From Desulforhopalus sp. (GTDB lineage Bacteria; Desulfobacterota; Desulfobulbia; Desulfobulbales; Desulfocapsaceae): 38,769 nucleotides of DNA. The notes beneath the pieces are model-generated. The model saw only the letters and a list, made by a program, of their open reading frames with translations. It was not told the DNA's origin and did not search any database. This document shows positions 29,427 to 38,442 of the stretch, one piece after another. Within the stretch, counting starts at the first letter, position 1, and each line of letters begins with the position of its first letter. The translations under genes and the position numbers were made by a program. The stretch is from positions 1-38,769 of the forward strand of contig WTAT01000528.1 of the NCBI GenBank assembly GCA_013139415.1. The letters run 5' to 3'.

Positions 29427-29872
29427 TGGTGGGCTCTTTTGATGAAATCTCCAGGCTAATCCCCCACCGTCCTCCTTTCTTATGGGTGGATAAAATCATC
29501 TCTTTTGCAGGCGATACCATTGTCACAGAAAAAATAATTCCTGCAAACCTGGATGTTTTTAAGGGCCATTATCCAGACAACCCGATAATGCCCGGAGTAC
29601 TCCTCTGCGAAGCTATTTTTCAGAGCGGTGCCCTGCTTATGGGAAAGATGTCACAACGACAAGATTCAGATAAGCATACAGTTCCTGTTTTGACCCGCAT
29701 TAACAACGCTAAATTCAAAAGAAATGTCCTCCCCGGGGATACTGTCCAGATAAAGGTACAACTGACGGAATCCGTATCCTCCGTAAGCTTTTTCAAGGGT
29801 ACTCTGACGGTCAGAGGTAAATCAGCCGTTCAGGTAAGTTTTGCCTGCGCAATGGTCGCTTCCGAGGTATAA
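29426..29872 (+). CDS. fabZ: 3-hydroxyacyl-ACP dehydratase
   Basis: 'LIPHRPPFLWVDKI', 'FKGHYPDNPIMPGVLLCEAIFQSGALL' FabZ hot-dog motif. Confidence 0.93.
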   Translation: MVGSFDEISRLIPHRPPFLWVDKIISFAGDTIVTEKIIPANLDVFKGHYPDNPIMPGVLLCEAIFQSGALLMGKMSQRQDSDKHTVPVLTRINNAKFKRNVLPGDTVQIKVQLTESVSSVSFFKGTLTVRGKSAVQVSFACAMVASEV

Positions 29873-30078
29873 TTTCATCGTTTTGGGTAAAGGGGCACCC
29901 CTGCTTGACGAACTCTTTTCCATCAATTGACCTGTTGAATTTTTAATTAAAGCAGGTAAGATACCACTTCTGAAATTACACATTACATTTACTATTCTTT
30001 TTATTAAAAAAACCGGGTTAGCCGGGGCACTTAGTAATAACAAGTTACTCGTGTTGTCTATAGATTAAGGATCCACTC

Positions 30079-30780
30079 GTGCAGCTATCAATTTCCGATA
30101 TGATTTTACATGCAGGTCCGGTAGGTCAGCTGGTGATGCTTACCCTGCTCATTTTTTCGCTTGTATCATGGACTATAGTAATAACTAAAGTTCGTTTGTT
30201 CAAAAAAGTACGCCTTGATTCGGAAGACTTTGTTGAGACATTCTGGAACTCCACTAATCTAAGTGAGGCATACAATACCGCTTCTGAATTTGAGTATTCC
30301 CCACAGGCGGAGGTTTTCGTTGCTGGTTTTGGCGAACTTGAAAAAATCAACAAAATCCGTAACAGAAAAGATGACGGCAGAGGGGTGGACACTCTTGATA
30401 TGCAGCTCGCCACTATGGACAACCTTAAACGTGCAGTAAGGAAAGCCGCATCGCAGAAAATCAACGAACTAGGCAGCAGCCTCCCCTTTCTGGCCACAAC
30501 CGGAAGCGCGGCTCCTTTTATCGGATTGTTTGGCACAGTCTGGGGTATCATGGCCTCTTTTCACGATATAGGGCAGAGGGGCTCAGCCTCGCTAGCTGTT
30601 GTCGCTCCTGGAATTTCCGAGGCACTGGTTGCCACAGCAGCAGGTCTTGCCGTTGCTATTCCCGCAGTTATCTTCTACAATTATTTTTCCAATAAACTTG
30701 ATGAAATTGACGGGGAAATCTCCAACTTTTCCACCGACTTTCTGAATCTCGTAGAACGAAATCTATTGAGCAGAGTATAG
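30079..30780 (+). CDS. tolQ: Tol-Pal system proton channel TolQ
   Basis: 'LPFLATTGSAAPFIGLFGTVWGIMASF...VAPGISEALVATAAGLAVAIPAVIFYNYF'. Confidence 0.95.
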   Translation: MQLSISDMILHAGPVGQLVMLTLLIFSLVSWTIVITKVRLFKKVRLDSEDFVETFWNSTNLSEAYNTASEFEYSPQAEVFVAGFGELEKINKIRNRKDDGRGVDTLDMQLATMDNLKRAVRKAASQKINELGSSLPFLATTGSAAPFIGLFGTVWGIMASFHDIGQRGSASLAVVAPGISEALVATAAGLAVAIPAVIFYNYFSNKLDEIDGEISNFSTDFLNLVERNLLSRV

Positions 30781-30784
30781 AACA

Positions 30785-31201
30785 ATGGGTCCAGCAAGAA
30801 GCAACCACAGAAAAAAACTGGTGTCTGATATCAATGTGACCCCTATGGTCGACGTCATGTTGGTACTTTTGATCATCTTCATGGTAACCGCCCCGATGAT
30901 GACCCAGGGAGTCAATGTGGAACTGCCTGAAACCACGGCAAAGTCACTCCGGCAAGAAGAAAAACCTATTGTAATTACCATTAGTAAAGAGGGTGATATC
31001 AGCATCAACAATATCCCTCTCGTTCGCGCTCTTATGGTTCAGGAACTGCAGAAGAATTATGACTCCAATAAAAACCAACCCATTTTCCTCCGGGCTGACA
31101 AGAACGTCGCCTATGGCCACGTTGTCACGGTTATGGCAGACGTAAAATCGGTTGGTTTTGATAAAATTGGCATGATTACCAAGCCTCCTGAGAAAGAGTA
31201 G
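30785..31201 (+). CDS. tolR: Tol-Pal system TolR (ExbD family)
   Basis: 'VSDINVTPMVDVMLVLLIIFMVTAPMMTQGVNVELP'. Confidence 0.95.
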   Translation: MGPARSNHRKKLVSDINVTPMVDVMLVLLIIFMVTAPMMTQGVNVELPETTAKSLRQEEKPIVITISKEGDISINNIPLVRALMVQELQKNYDSNKNQPIFLRADKNVAYGHVVTVMADVKSVGFDKIGMITKPPEKE

Positions 31202-31205
31202 AAGA

Positions 31206-32090
31206 GTGGACCACGTTTATCGAGTTACCGCTATGCTGCCAAATGAATGGAAACTCCCCCTGAATCTGGCCATTGGCATACATGTGTTGGCCCTTTTGGG
31301 AGCATTATATTTACCAGGTATCTTTGAAGCCAAGCCGAGATTCGCTGACATCTACACGGTGAGTATCATCAATATAGCAGAACCCACAGCCGGTCAGCCA
31401 CCTCCCATCAAAGCACAGGAAACAACTCCACCTCCGGTAATATCCCCCCCACGCAAAGCACAAAAAATTGCTCCGATTGCTGAGATGCAGGAAAAAGTAG
31501 CCCCCAGTCCACAAAAGTCGATTTCCCTGAAACCTTTAAAGAAGAAGAAAATTCAAAAGGTTAAACCACCGGAAAACCAAGCCCGCCAGCAAGAGATTGC
31601 ACGAATTAACAGACAGAGGCTTGCAGAAGCAATCAGGGAGGAAGAACTCCTTTCGGAAAAGGCCAAGCTGGCTCAGGCGGCTCTGGAATCTGAACGAAAG
31701 CTGCTCCAACCGCAACAACCTGCTAATGACTTGCAGGAAAAGTCATCGCCAGATACCGGCAACCAGACCTCAGTCACTGCTGCCGGTAGCAGCTCAAATC
31801 TTCTCGAAAGTCAATACCTGGCATCTATTTTCAACAGATTACATCAGTACTGGGCACCTCCTGAATACCTGCAGCAAGACCCAAACTTAACTACCGTCGT
31901 GGTAATCACTATCAGTGAAGACGGCAAAATTGCCAATATGCTTTTTGAGAGCAAATCAGGCAACAGAGTTTTTGATCAGTTTGTCAGTAAAACAATAGAA
32001 GCAGCAGCCCCCATGCCTCCGATTCCACCAGCCTTGAAAAAACAACAGTTTGAAATCGGCTTGCGTTTCAGGCCGGGCAGTATACAGTAA
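31206..32090 (+). CDS. tolA: TolA/TonB-family energy transducer
   Basis: GTG start; single TM, Pro/Lys-rich linker, C-terminal TonB/TolA-like domain; position between tolR and tolB. Confidence 0.88.
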   Translation: MDHVYRVTAMLPNEWKLPLNLAIGIHVLALLGALYLPGIFEAKPRFADIYTVSIINIAEPTAGQPPPIKAQETTPPPVISPPRKAQKIAPIAEMQEKVAPSPQKSISLKPLKKKKIQKVKPPENQARQQEIARINRQRLAEAIREEELLSEKAKLAQAALESERKLLQPQQPANDLQEKSSPDTGNQTSVTAAGSSSNLLESQYLASIFNRLHQYWAPPEYLQQDPNLTTVVVITISEDGKIANMLFESKSGNRVFDQFVSKTIEAAAPMPPIPPALKKQQFEIGLRFRPGSIQ

Positions 32091-32112
32091 ACCAGCTTAT
32101 GCAAAAGGTACA

Positions 32113-33396
32113 ATGACAATGTTTACAATCCGATATATCTTTATTTTCCTTGTTCTTTTGTGTTTTGCGCAGCCCACAATTGGTGCAGAACGTGTCTATC
32201 TTGATATTACAGCATCAGAAACCCGAAAAATCAACATTGCTGTACCATGGTTTCAAAACAAAGGGTTACCCCAGCAAAAACAAATTCTAGGCAGGCAACT
32301 TGCCGATACTCTCAGCAGGTCACTAGAGTTTCATGGCATCATCTCTATAATTCCCAGCAATGAATTTGGTGGCAACCAAGCCGACGACCGGAAAAAGCTT
32401 GGCGCAGATTATTCCATTTTAAGTCAATATGAGATCAAATCCGACTCAATTAAACTTGAAATGAGACTGCTGGATGTAGCCGGAAATGAGATTATCATGG
32501 GCAAAAGCTTCTCAGGTTCGATGGAGCAAAAAGAGCAAATGATATTTAAATTTTGCGACAGCGTCATCAAAACACTGACGGGAAAACCGGGTATTGCTAC
32601 TACCCGGATTGCCTTTATCAACGGTGAGCAGAATGTAAAAGAAGTATTCATGACTGACATTTTAGGTACAAAATTCAAACAAATTACCCGACACAAGCAC
32701 CTTACCGTCTCCCCACGGTTCGTCCCTGGAGGAAATTTCTTGACCTATACCTCCTATCATAGCGGTAATCAGAATTTATACATTACAGATTTACGGCAGA
32801 ACAAAACCACGCGGGCACTCTCCAGGCGCAAGGGTTTAAATCTCGCTCCGGCCTGGTCAGCCGATGGTAAACACATGATTCTCACCCTGTCTAAAAACGG
32901 CAATCCAGACCTTTACTTATTGGACGCCAAGGGTAAAATAGTTGAACAGCTGACCAGTCGTGCAGGAATCAATGTTTCCCCTACCTGGTCACCTGACGGC
33001 AGCCATGTGGTTTTCGTTTCCGATCGAAGTGGGAGTCCGCAACTTTATCTTATGGAGATGGGGACAAGAAAGGTTAAAAGACTGACCTTTGAAGGCTCTG
33101 AAAATGCCGAGCCCTGTTGGTCATCAAGCGAAGACCTTATCGTCTATTCCAGTTTACGGGATGGCATATACCAGTTATTTACCCTCAATCCATACAACAA
33201 CAAGCCACCTAATCAGGTGACAAAAGATCTCAATTACCACGAATCGCCCTGCTGGTCACCCGACGGCAACCAAATCATATTTGCAAAACGTGATGGCAAA
33301 AAAAACCAGATATACGCTATAATGAAAAACGGTTCATTTCAAAGAAGACTTTTCACTCTTCCCGGCAGCCAAAATTATCCCCAATGGTCAAGGTAA
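32113..33396 (+). CDS. tolB: Tol-Pal system beta-propeller protein TolB
   Basis: Signal peptide, repeated 'SPTWSPDGSHVVFVSDRSGSPQLYLMEM' propeller blades. Confidence 0.95.
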   Translation: MTMFTIRYIFIFLVLLCFAQPTIGAERVYLDITASETRKINIAVPWFQNKGLPQQKQILGRQLADTLSRSLEFHGIISIIPSNEFGGNQADDRKKLGADYSILSQYEIKSDSIKLEMRLLDVAGNEIIMGKSFSGSMEQKEQMIFKFCDSVIKTLTGKPGIATTRIAFINGEQNVKEVFMTDILGTKFKQITRHKHLTVSPRFVPGGNFLTYTSYHSGNQNLYITDLRQNKTTRALSRRKGLNLAPAWSADGKHMILTLSKNGNPDLYLLDAKGKIVEQLTSRAGINVSPTWSPDGSHVVFVSDRSGSPQLYLMEMGTRKVKRLTFEGSENAEPCWSSSEDLIVYSSLRDGIYQLFTLNPYNNKPPNQVTKDLNYHESPCWSPDGNQIIFAKRDGKKNQIYAIMKNGSFQRRLFTLPGSQNYPQWSR

Positions 33397-33433
33397 GGCA
33401 TCCATCGAATAATTTTAGTTAATAAAAAATATC

Positions 33434-34510
33434 ATGAAAAAAACAGTATTCAACTTTATCCTCCTTGCTTCAGTTGCACCTTTTCTTGTCCAATGTGCAT
33501 CACAGGCTGAACTTGCAGAACTACGCTATCAACTGCGTATTGTAAATAAAAAACTTGAGGATATGAAGTCTACTACAGTCGGCCAGCTCCAGAAACGTCA
33601 GGCTGCTGCTTCTGGCCAGGTCGATATGGTTGAACAGGATATTCTTAAGATGAAGAGCCAGCTTGAGGAAACATATTATTTAAACCAAAGACTCAGAGAG
33701 CAAAATAAAGAACTTGAAGCGACCATTTCCTCTGTTGCCCTGACAGAAGCAACCAAGCGCGAAGAAGCACTGAGGCAGTTCGAAGAAGCTCAACGTGAGA
33801 AAGATGCAAGATTGATGAAAGCGCTTAACGAGAAACTGAGATTGCAACAAAAGAGTGTCAATGCCATCCAGCAGGCTCGTATAAAGGAGGCCGAGCGCAG
33901 AGCTAAAGATGCAGCTCTTGCAGCAGAACTTGCAAAAACAAGGTCAAAATCAGCTAATTCCAACTTGAGTTCACGGAGCGGTGTCAAATATATCCGGTTG
34001 ACTCAGAAAAAAGTCAAACGGAGTGTGGTCGCCAAGGCCCCGACACAGTCAAAACCCAAAACTACTCAGGCGAAACAACTTACCAGTAGTACCGCGAAAA
34101 AACAGACCCCTGTTTCTCAAGTCGAAAATTCCATTGCTGGAGAACAGCCGTCTGACGACTATAACAAAGCCCAGAAACTGTATAGAAAGGGTAAGTATAA
34201 GGAAGCGTTTTCACTATTCGAACAGATAGCTGGCAATTCATCTTCCCCAAATAGCGTTGATGCACGGTTTATGATGGGTGAATGCTTTTTTAAGCAAAAG
34301 GAATATGATAAGGCTATCATGCAGTATCAAAACATCATCTCTCAGCATTCGGGTCATGCCAAATCCCCGGAAGCAATGCTTAATCAAGCCATGGCCTTTG
34401 AAAAACTCGCCGACAAGGACACCGCAAAAGTCATCTATAAAAAATTAGTTAAAAAGTACAGTTCCTCGCCTGAAGCGGCGATAGCTCAGCAAAAACTTGG
34501 CAAGCTTTAA
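33434..34510 (+). CDS. Tol-Pal associated coiled-coil/TPR protein (CpoB/YbgF-like lipoprotein)
   Basis: Lipobox 'FLVQCAS', long coiled coil, C-terminal TPRs 'YNKAQKLYRKGKYKEAFSLFEQIA...DARFMMGECFFKQKEYDKAIMQYQ'. Confidence 0.87.
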   Translation: MKKTVFNFILLASVAPFLVQCASQAELAELRYQLRIVNKKLEDMKSTTVGQLQKRQAAASGQVDMVEQDILKMKSQLEETYYLNQRLREQNKELEATISSVALTEATKREEALRQFEEAQREKDARLMKALNEKLRLQQKSVNAIQQARIKEAERRAKDAALAAELAKTRSKSANSNLSSRSGVKYIRLTQKKVKRSVVAKAPTQSKPKTTQAKQLTSSTAKKQTPVSQVENSIAGEQPSDDYNKAQKLYRKGKYKEAFSLFEQIAGNSSSPNSVDARFMMGECFFKQKEYDKAIMQYQNIISQHSGHAKSPEAMLNQAMAFEKLADKDTAKVIYKKLVKKYSSSPEAAIAQQKLGKL

Positions 34511-34528
34511 TATACGGAAAATGATGTT

Positions 34529-35269
34529 TTGAAAGATCGTCTTGATCAGATATTAATCCGCAGAAAAATTGCCCCTACAATCGAAACAGCACGGGCAATG
34601 ATAATTGCCGGAGAAATATATATTAATGAACAGGTGTCGGATAAACCAGGGCGATCATATTCAACAGACGTGTCGATCCGCATTAAAGAAAAATGTCGGT
34701 ATGTCTCACGGGGTGGCCTGAAACTCGAAAAAGGGCTGTCCCATTTTGGTGTCTCTCCTTCTGGCCTGATCTCTCTTGATATTGGTGCTTCCACCGGTGG
34801 CTTTACGGATTGCCTTCTCCAGCACAATGCCCGAAAAGTGCACGCTGTTGATGTTGCCTATGGACAACTTGCCTGGAAAATCAGGCAGGATCCCAGAGTG
34901 GTCGTTCTCGAACGCTTCAACGCAAGAAACATCACTGCAAAAGATATCAATAGTGACCACATTGATCTAGCAGTTATGGATGTTTCGTTTATTTCCTTGA
35001 CCACCCTTATTCCCCCAATATCAAAACTCTTTGCACAGGAGGTGACGATTCTCGCGCTTATAAAACCGCAATTTGAGCTTCCACGAGATGACGTTGGCCC
35101 AGGAGGAGTTGTGAGTGAACCAGCACTGCACATTAAGGCTATAGAAAAAATTGAATCCTTTGTCCAACAATTCGGGTTGATCAGCAAAGGAACTGTCCCC
35201 TCCCCCATACTTGGCCCCAAAGGTAATCGGGAATTCATTATTTACATTAGCTCCAATCAATCAGGCTAG
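34529..35269 (+). CDS. TlyA family rRNA methyltransferase (S4 + FtsJ-like)
   Basis: 'MKDRLDQILIRRKIAPTIETARAMIIAGEIYIN' S4; 'SRGGLKLEKGLSHF', 'LDIGASTGGFTDCLLQ' FtsJ-like; TTG start. Confidence 0.92.
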   Translation: MKDRLDQILIRRKIAPTIETARAMIIAGEIYINEQVSDKPGRSYSTDVSIRIKEKCRYVSRGGLKLEKGLSHFGVSPSGLISLDIGASTGGFTDCLLQHNARKVHAVDVAYGQLAWKIRQDPRVVVLERFNARNITAKDINSDHIDLAVMDVSFISLTTLIPPISKLFAQEVTILALIKPQFELPRDDVGPGGVVSEPALHIKAIEKIESFVQQFGLISKGTVPSPILGPKGNREFIIYISSNQSG

Positions 35270-35337
35270 AACTGCAAATATTTACCTTCTTGGGGAAGGT
35301 GGAAAGCTGTCAAATAAAGAGACCCATTACCCGACAA

Positions 35338-36948
35338 ATGTCATTAGCAATGAAACCAACAACTATTTTTCAGTTTTTGCTCTTTATTATCTTAATTTTG
35401 ACCGGATCCGCTTTTAGTCAAACTTCCAAACAGTTTAATCCTCAATCATTTTCCCTGCTCTATTCAAGTAACGTTTCAGGTGAATACGAACCCTGCGGTT
35501 GAAAGTCAAATCAGCTGGGCGGACTGTCCGGCAAAGCTCATATAATTGACAAACTAAGAGCTGAGTTGCAACAACCCTTGATTATTGTTGACGCTGGAAA
35601 TCTTCTCTTTAAAAAGGCGCTTTCAGACTCCAAAGGTATAAGCAACACCACCGCCTTAATCACCGCTTATGGTCTCGTCAGGGCTTATAAACAGATGTCG
35701 TATGACGCAGTTGGTATCAGCTCAAATGATTTGTCCGCTGGAACTGAATTTTTCCGGCGATCAATTGACAATTCCTTCCCTTGGGTAGCAGCCAATATTT
35801 ATGATAAAAAAGCCAACCTTCTTTTTTCACCACATATCATTAAAAAATCCGGAAACCTGACTATCGGTATTATTGGCTTAACAGGGGCCGCTGGAAACAA
35901 TATCGAAGATTTCGTTATCAGCGACTGGCGAAAATCGCTGCGGAAGCAAATTGCTTTACTTCAAAAGAACTGTGACATGCTTGTTGTTCTCTCCAGCCTG
36001 AACCTCTCTGAAAACAAAGAAATACAGAGAAACTTCAAGCAGATAGACATCATTGTTTCAGCTAGCCAGAAAGGGAGGAATATTCAACCACAGACAATAC
36101 AAAACGGCCTGCTCATCCAAGGTGGAGGTCGAGGGAAATATATAGGAAAACTCGATATCACCCGAAATAGCGAAGGTAGTTGGCACCTCGCTTCACCCCA
36201 ATCGCCTGATTATCAAAAAAACAGACTCAGATCCATCGACCGGCAGTTAAAACAGCTTGCTAAACAACAAAGCTTAACTGGCAAGGATTTCTCCCAGAAA
36301 ATGGACAGGCTGCGATCATCCAGGGAAATAATTTCCAAGCAAATAGCACAGCAGGTGACAGACCTGACCGAAAAAAAGACTCTATCAGCCAAGAGTTATA
36401 AATCCTCTTTTCTGCCGGTCAAACCAAAGTCACCAACTGGAAAGATCGGTATAATCGTACAGGATATAAAAAAGAGTATCAATACATTCACCAGATATCA
36501 ACGAGCTGCTCTACAGCCAGGTGATCCAGCCGTTCGCCGCGCACTGCAAAACGATGAGATTGCCGGCATTAGCAGCTGTGTTCCTTGCCACGAAAAGCAA
36601 GCTGAATTCTGGAAGAATACCAGGCATTCCAATGCTTATGCCACTCTGTCCCAACAAGGTCAGTCTTTTAATCTCCAATGTCTGCCATGCCATGTAACTG
36701 CCGGTAAAGTTATCCACTCTTCAGTCGATTCTGAGTTGCTCTTTCTCCTTACACTCAGCACTGATCGCCAAACAATAGGTTGTGAAGTATGCCACGGCCC
36801 TGGCAACCGCCACCTTCTTTCCCCTGACGAAGTTACTCCAGAGCGTCTGCCTTCAGAAAAAATCTGCTTGCAATGCCATACTCCTGATCGGGACAACAAT
36901 TTTGATTATCAAAAAAAACTTGCCACAATTGCCTGTCCGGTCGATTAG
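35338..36948 (+). CDS. candidate selenoprotein: UshA/5'-nucleotidase-like domain fused to a multiheme c-type cytochrome; in-frame UGA (Sec?) at 35500-35502
   Basis: 35338..35502 and 35503..36948 are in the same frame separated only by TGA. Signal peptide, 'LLYSSNVSGEYEPCG(U)KSNQLGGLSGKAHIIDKLRAELQQPLIIVDAGNLLF', then four CxxCH motifs (CVPCH, CLPCH, CEVCH, CLQCH). Confidence 0.8.
35503..35532 (+). promoter_or_regulatory. candidate bacterial SECIS element
   Basis: After the TGA: 11 nt spacer, then 7-bp stem GCUGGGC(35514-35520)/GUCCGGC(35526-35532, includes G.U pairs) with loop GGACU; loop begins 18 nt past the UGA. Confidence 0.6.
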
Positions 36949-37085
36949 TGCCTTACTCCTGAAAGCCTGTCATTCAGTTCAATACCCCCTTGAGGGGTGT
37001 AAAAAACAAGAAATCTGGAGAGTGTTTTGAAATTAGGGACTTAAAGTAACCTCCAAGGCACTTATACCCCCTTGTGGGGTGTTGA
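36945..37085. repeat. Interspersed GC-hairpin repeat family 1, copy D
   Basis: 78-bp block 37006-37083 matches copy C (72/78); 'ttagtgccttactcctgaaagcctgtcattcagttcaatacccc' matches reverse complements of parts of copies A and B. Confidence 0.85.
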
Positions 37086-37100
37086 ATCAAGGCCACAAAT

Positions 37101-37134
37101 AAAAAAGGGCAGTTACATTAAAATGTAACTGCCC
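37101..37134 (-). terminator. Rho-independent terminator of the ppaC gene
   Basis: 12-bp perfect stem gggcagttacat / atgtaactgccc followed (on minus strand) by T6. Confidence 0.9.
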
Positions 37135-37188
37135 TCAATATTCTTCCGGACGCTACCGGAAGCACAACTCTTAATCAGAGTATTCTGA

Positions 37189-38118
37189 TTAACAACCGAA
37201 AGCGTTCTGCAAATTAGGTACAGTCTGCTTTTTGCGGCTCATCATACCGGGAATCCACATGCAATTTCCGTCAAGTTTGGTATCAAAGGCCTTTTCGATC
37301 AGAGCAGGATCATCGGAAAGAACGACCAGGTCAGTTCCCTCTTTCACAACATCAGTGAGCATAAGCAGTACGGTGTGACGACCATCGGCCTTAACTTCTT
37401 CCATTGCCCCTGCGAGTGCTTCGCGAATAGCAGCAACTTGATCAAGAGTTGCAAGTTCAAGCTGACCAACACCTACTTTATTACCTTTCATATCAAAGTC
37501 TTTGTAGTCACGAAACAGCAGGTCTTTTGCTGGAACACCATCAACAGCAGACTTGGCTTTTAACATTTCCATAAAAAGCTCTTCAGTATCAGCGACACCA
37601 GCAACAGCTTTCAGGTCATTGACAGCAACCTTGTCATCTTCGGTGCAGGTGGGTGATTTGAAATTAACTGTGTCACTCAAAATAGCTGCCAACATTCCAC
37701 CAGCAATATCTTTAGGAATTGCAACACCGGCTTCCTTGAACATTTTATTCAATACGGTACCGGTACAGCCGACAGGCTCTGCCCTGAAAAGAATAGGATT
37801 GTTAGTGGTGACATCACCAATTTTGTGATGGTCAACAACTGCAACTAATTCAGCTGAATCTAAATTTGCAGGCCCCTGGGCAAGATCGCTAAAGTCTACG
37901 AGCGCGATTTCTTTTCCAGCTGCATCGTCAAGCATTTCAGGAGCAGCGAGACCAAAACGTTTTAAAACGGTGGTGGATTCAGGGTTCAGATCTGCAGCAG
38001 CGATTTGCATACATGCCTTCGCTTCCATTCCCTGAGCGTTAAGCAGAGCTGCAAGTGCGATCGCAGCAGTTACTGAATCAGTATCAGGATTTGCATGTCC
38101 AACAACAGAAATAGCCAT
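37189..38118 (-). CDS. ppaC: manganese-dependent inorganic pyrophosphatase (DHH family)
   Basis: 'VVGHANPDTDSVTAAIALAALL', 'VAVVDHHKIGDVTTNNPI', 'ILSDTVNFKSPTCTEDD', C-terminal 'MMSRKKQTVPNLQNAF'. Confidence 0.96.
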   Translation of the reverse strand: MAISVVGHANPDTDSVTAAIALAALLNAQGMEAKACMQIAAADLNPESTTVLKRFGLAAPEMLDDAAGKEIALVDFSDLAQGPANLDSAELVAVVDHHKIGDVTTNNPILFRAEPVGCTGTVLNKMFKEAGVAIPKDIAGGMLAAILSDTVNFKSPTCTEDDKVAVNDLKAVAGVADTEELFMEMLKAKSAVDGVPAKDLLFRDYKDFDMKGNKVGVGQLELATLDQVAAIREALAGAMEEVKADGRHTVLLMLTDVVKEGTDLVVLSDDPALIEKAFDTKLDGNCMWIPGMMSRKKQTVPNLQNAFGC

Positions 38119-38442
38119 TAACTTTCCTCCAAATTAAATTAATATGAGTAACCAAAATCTTGTCGCCTTAATCTATTATATTTTTTACTTAAACGACAAT
38201 GAGCTTATATTTTTGCCACCCCAAAATAGTGTTTTCGAAGGTATCAGTCAAGCATTAAAAAAATCTTGTGCAGATTGTCCTGCCAATAATCAGTCACAAT
38301 TCCACCTATGGTATGACTAGCCGAATTCGGTTTAAATCCACTTGTTCTTCCGTGACTTTGCAGTTGGTATGGAGTATCTTTTTTGGGAAACTGCCCCCTG
38401 ATTCGGATCTCCTTTCCCTACCGTTTATAAGGTGAATATTTA

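Noticed and set aside
35503-36948. Interpreting the cytochrome as a simple pseudogene or as starting at 35566
   Set aside because: The signal peptide and conserved N-terminus are in frame upstream of the single TGA, the rest is intact, and the stop is at an expected Cys position with a plausible SECIS; a pseudogene remains possible but is less parsimonious.
7482-37085. CRISPR interpretation of the repeated blocks
   Set aside because: Copies are kilobases apart, modular and not regularly spaced; no cas genes seen.
37101-37134. Perfect palindrome as a possible mobile-element end or operator
   Set aside because: Position after ppaC and flanking T-run fit an ordinary rho-independent terminator.
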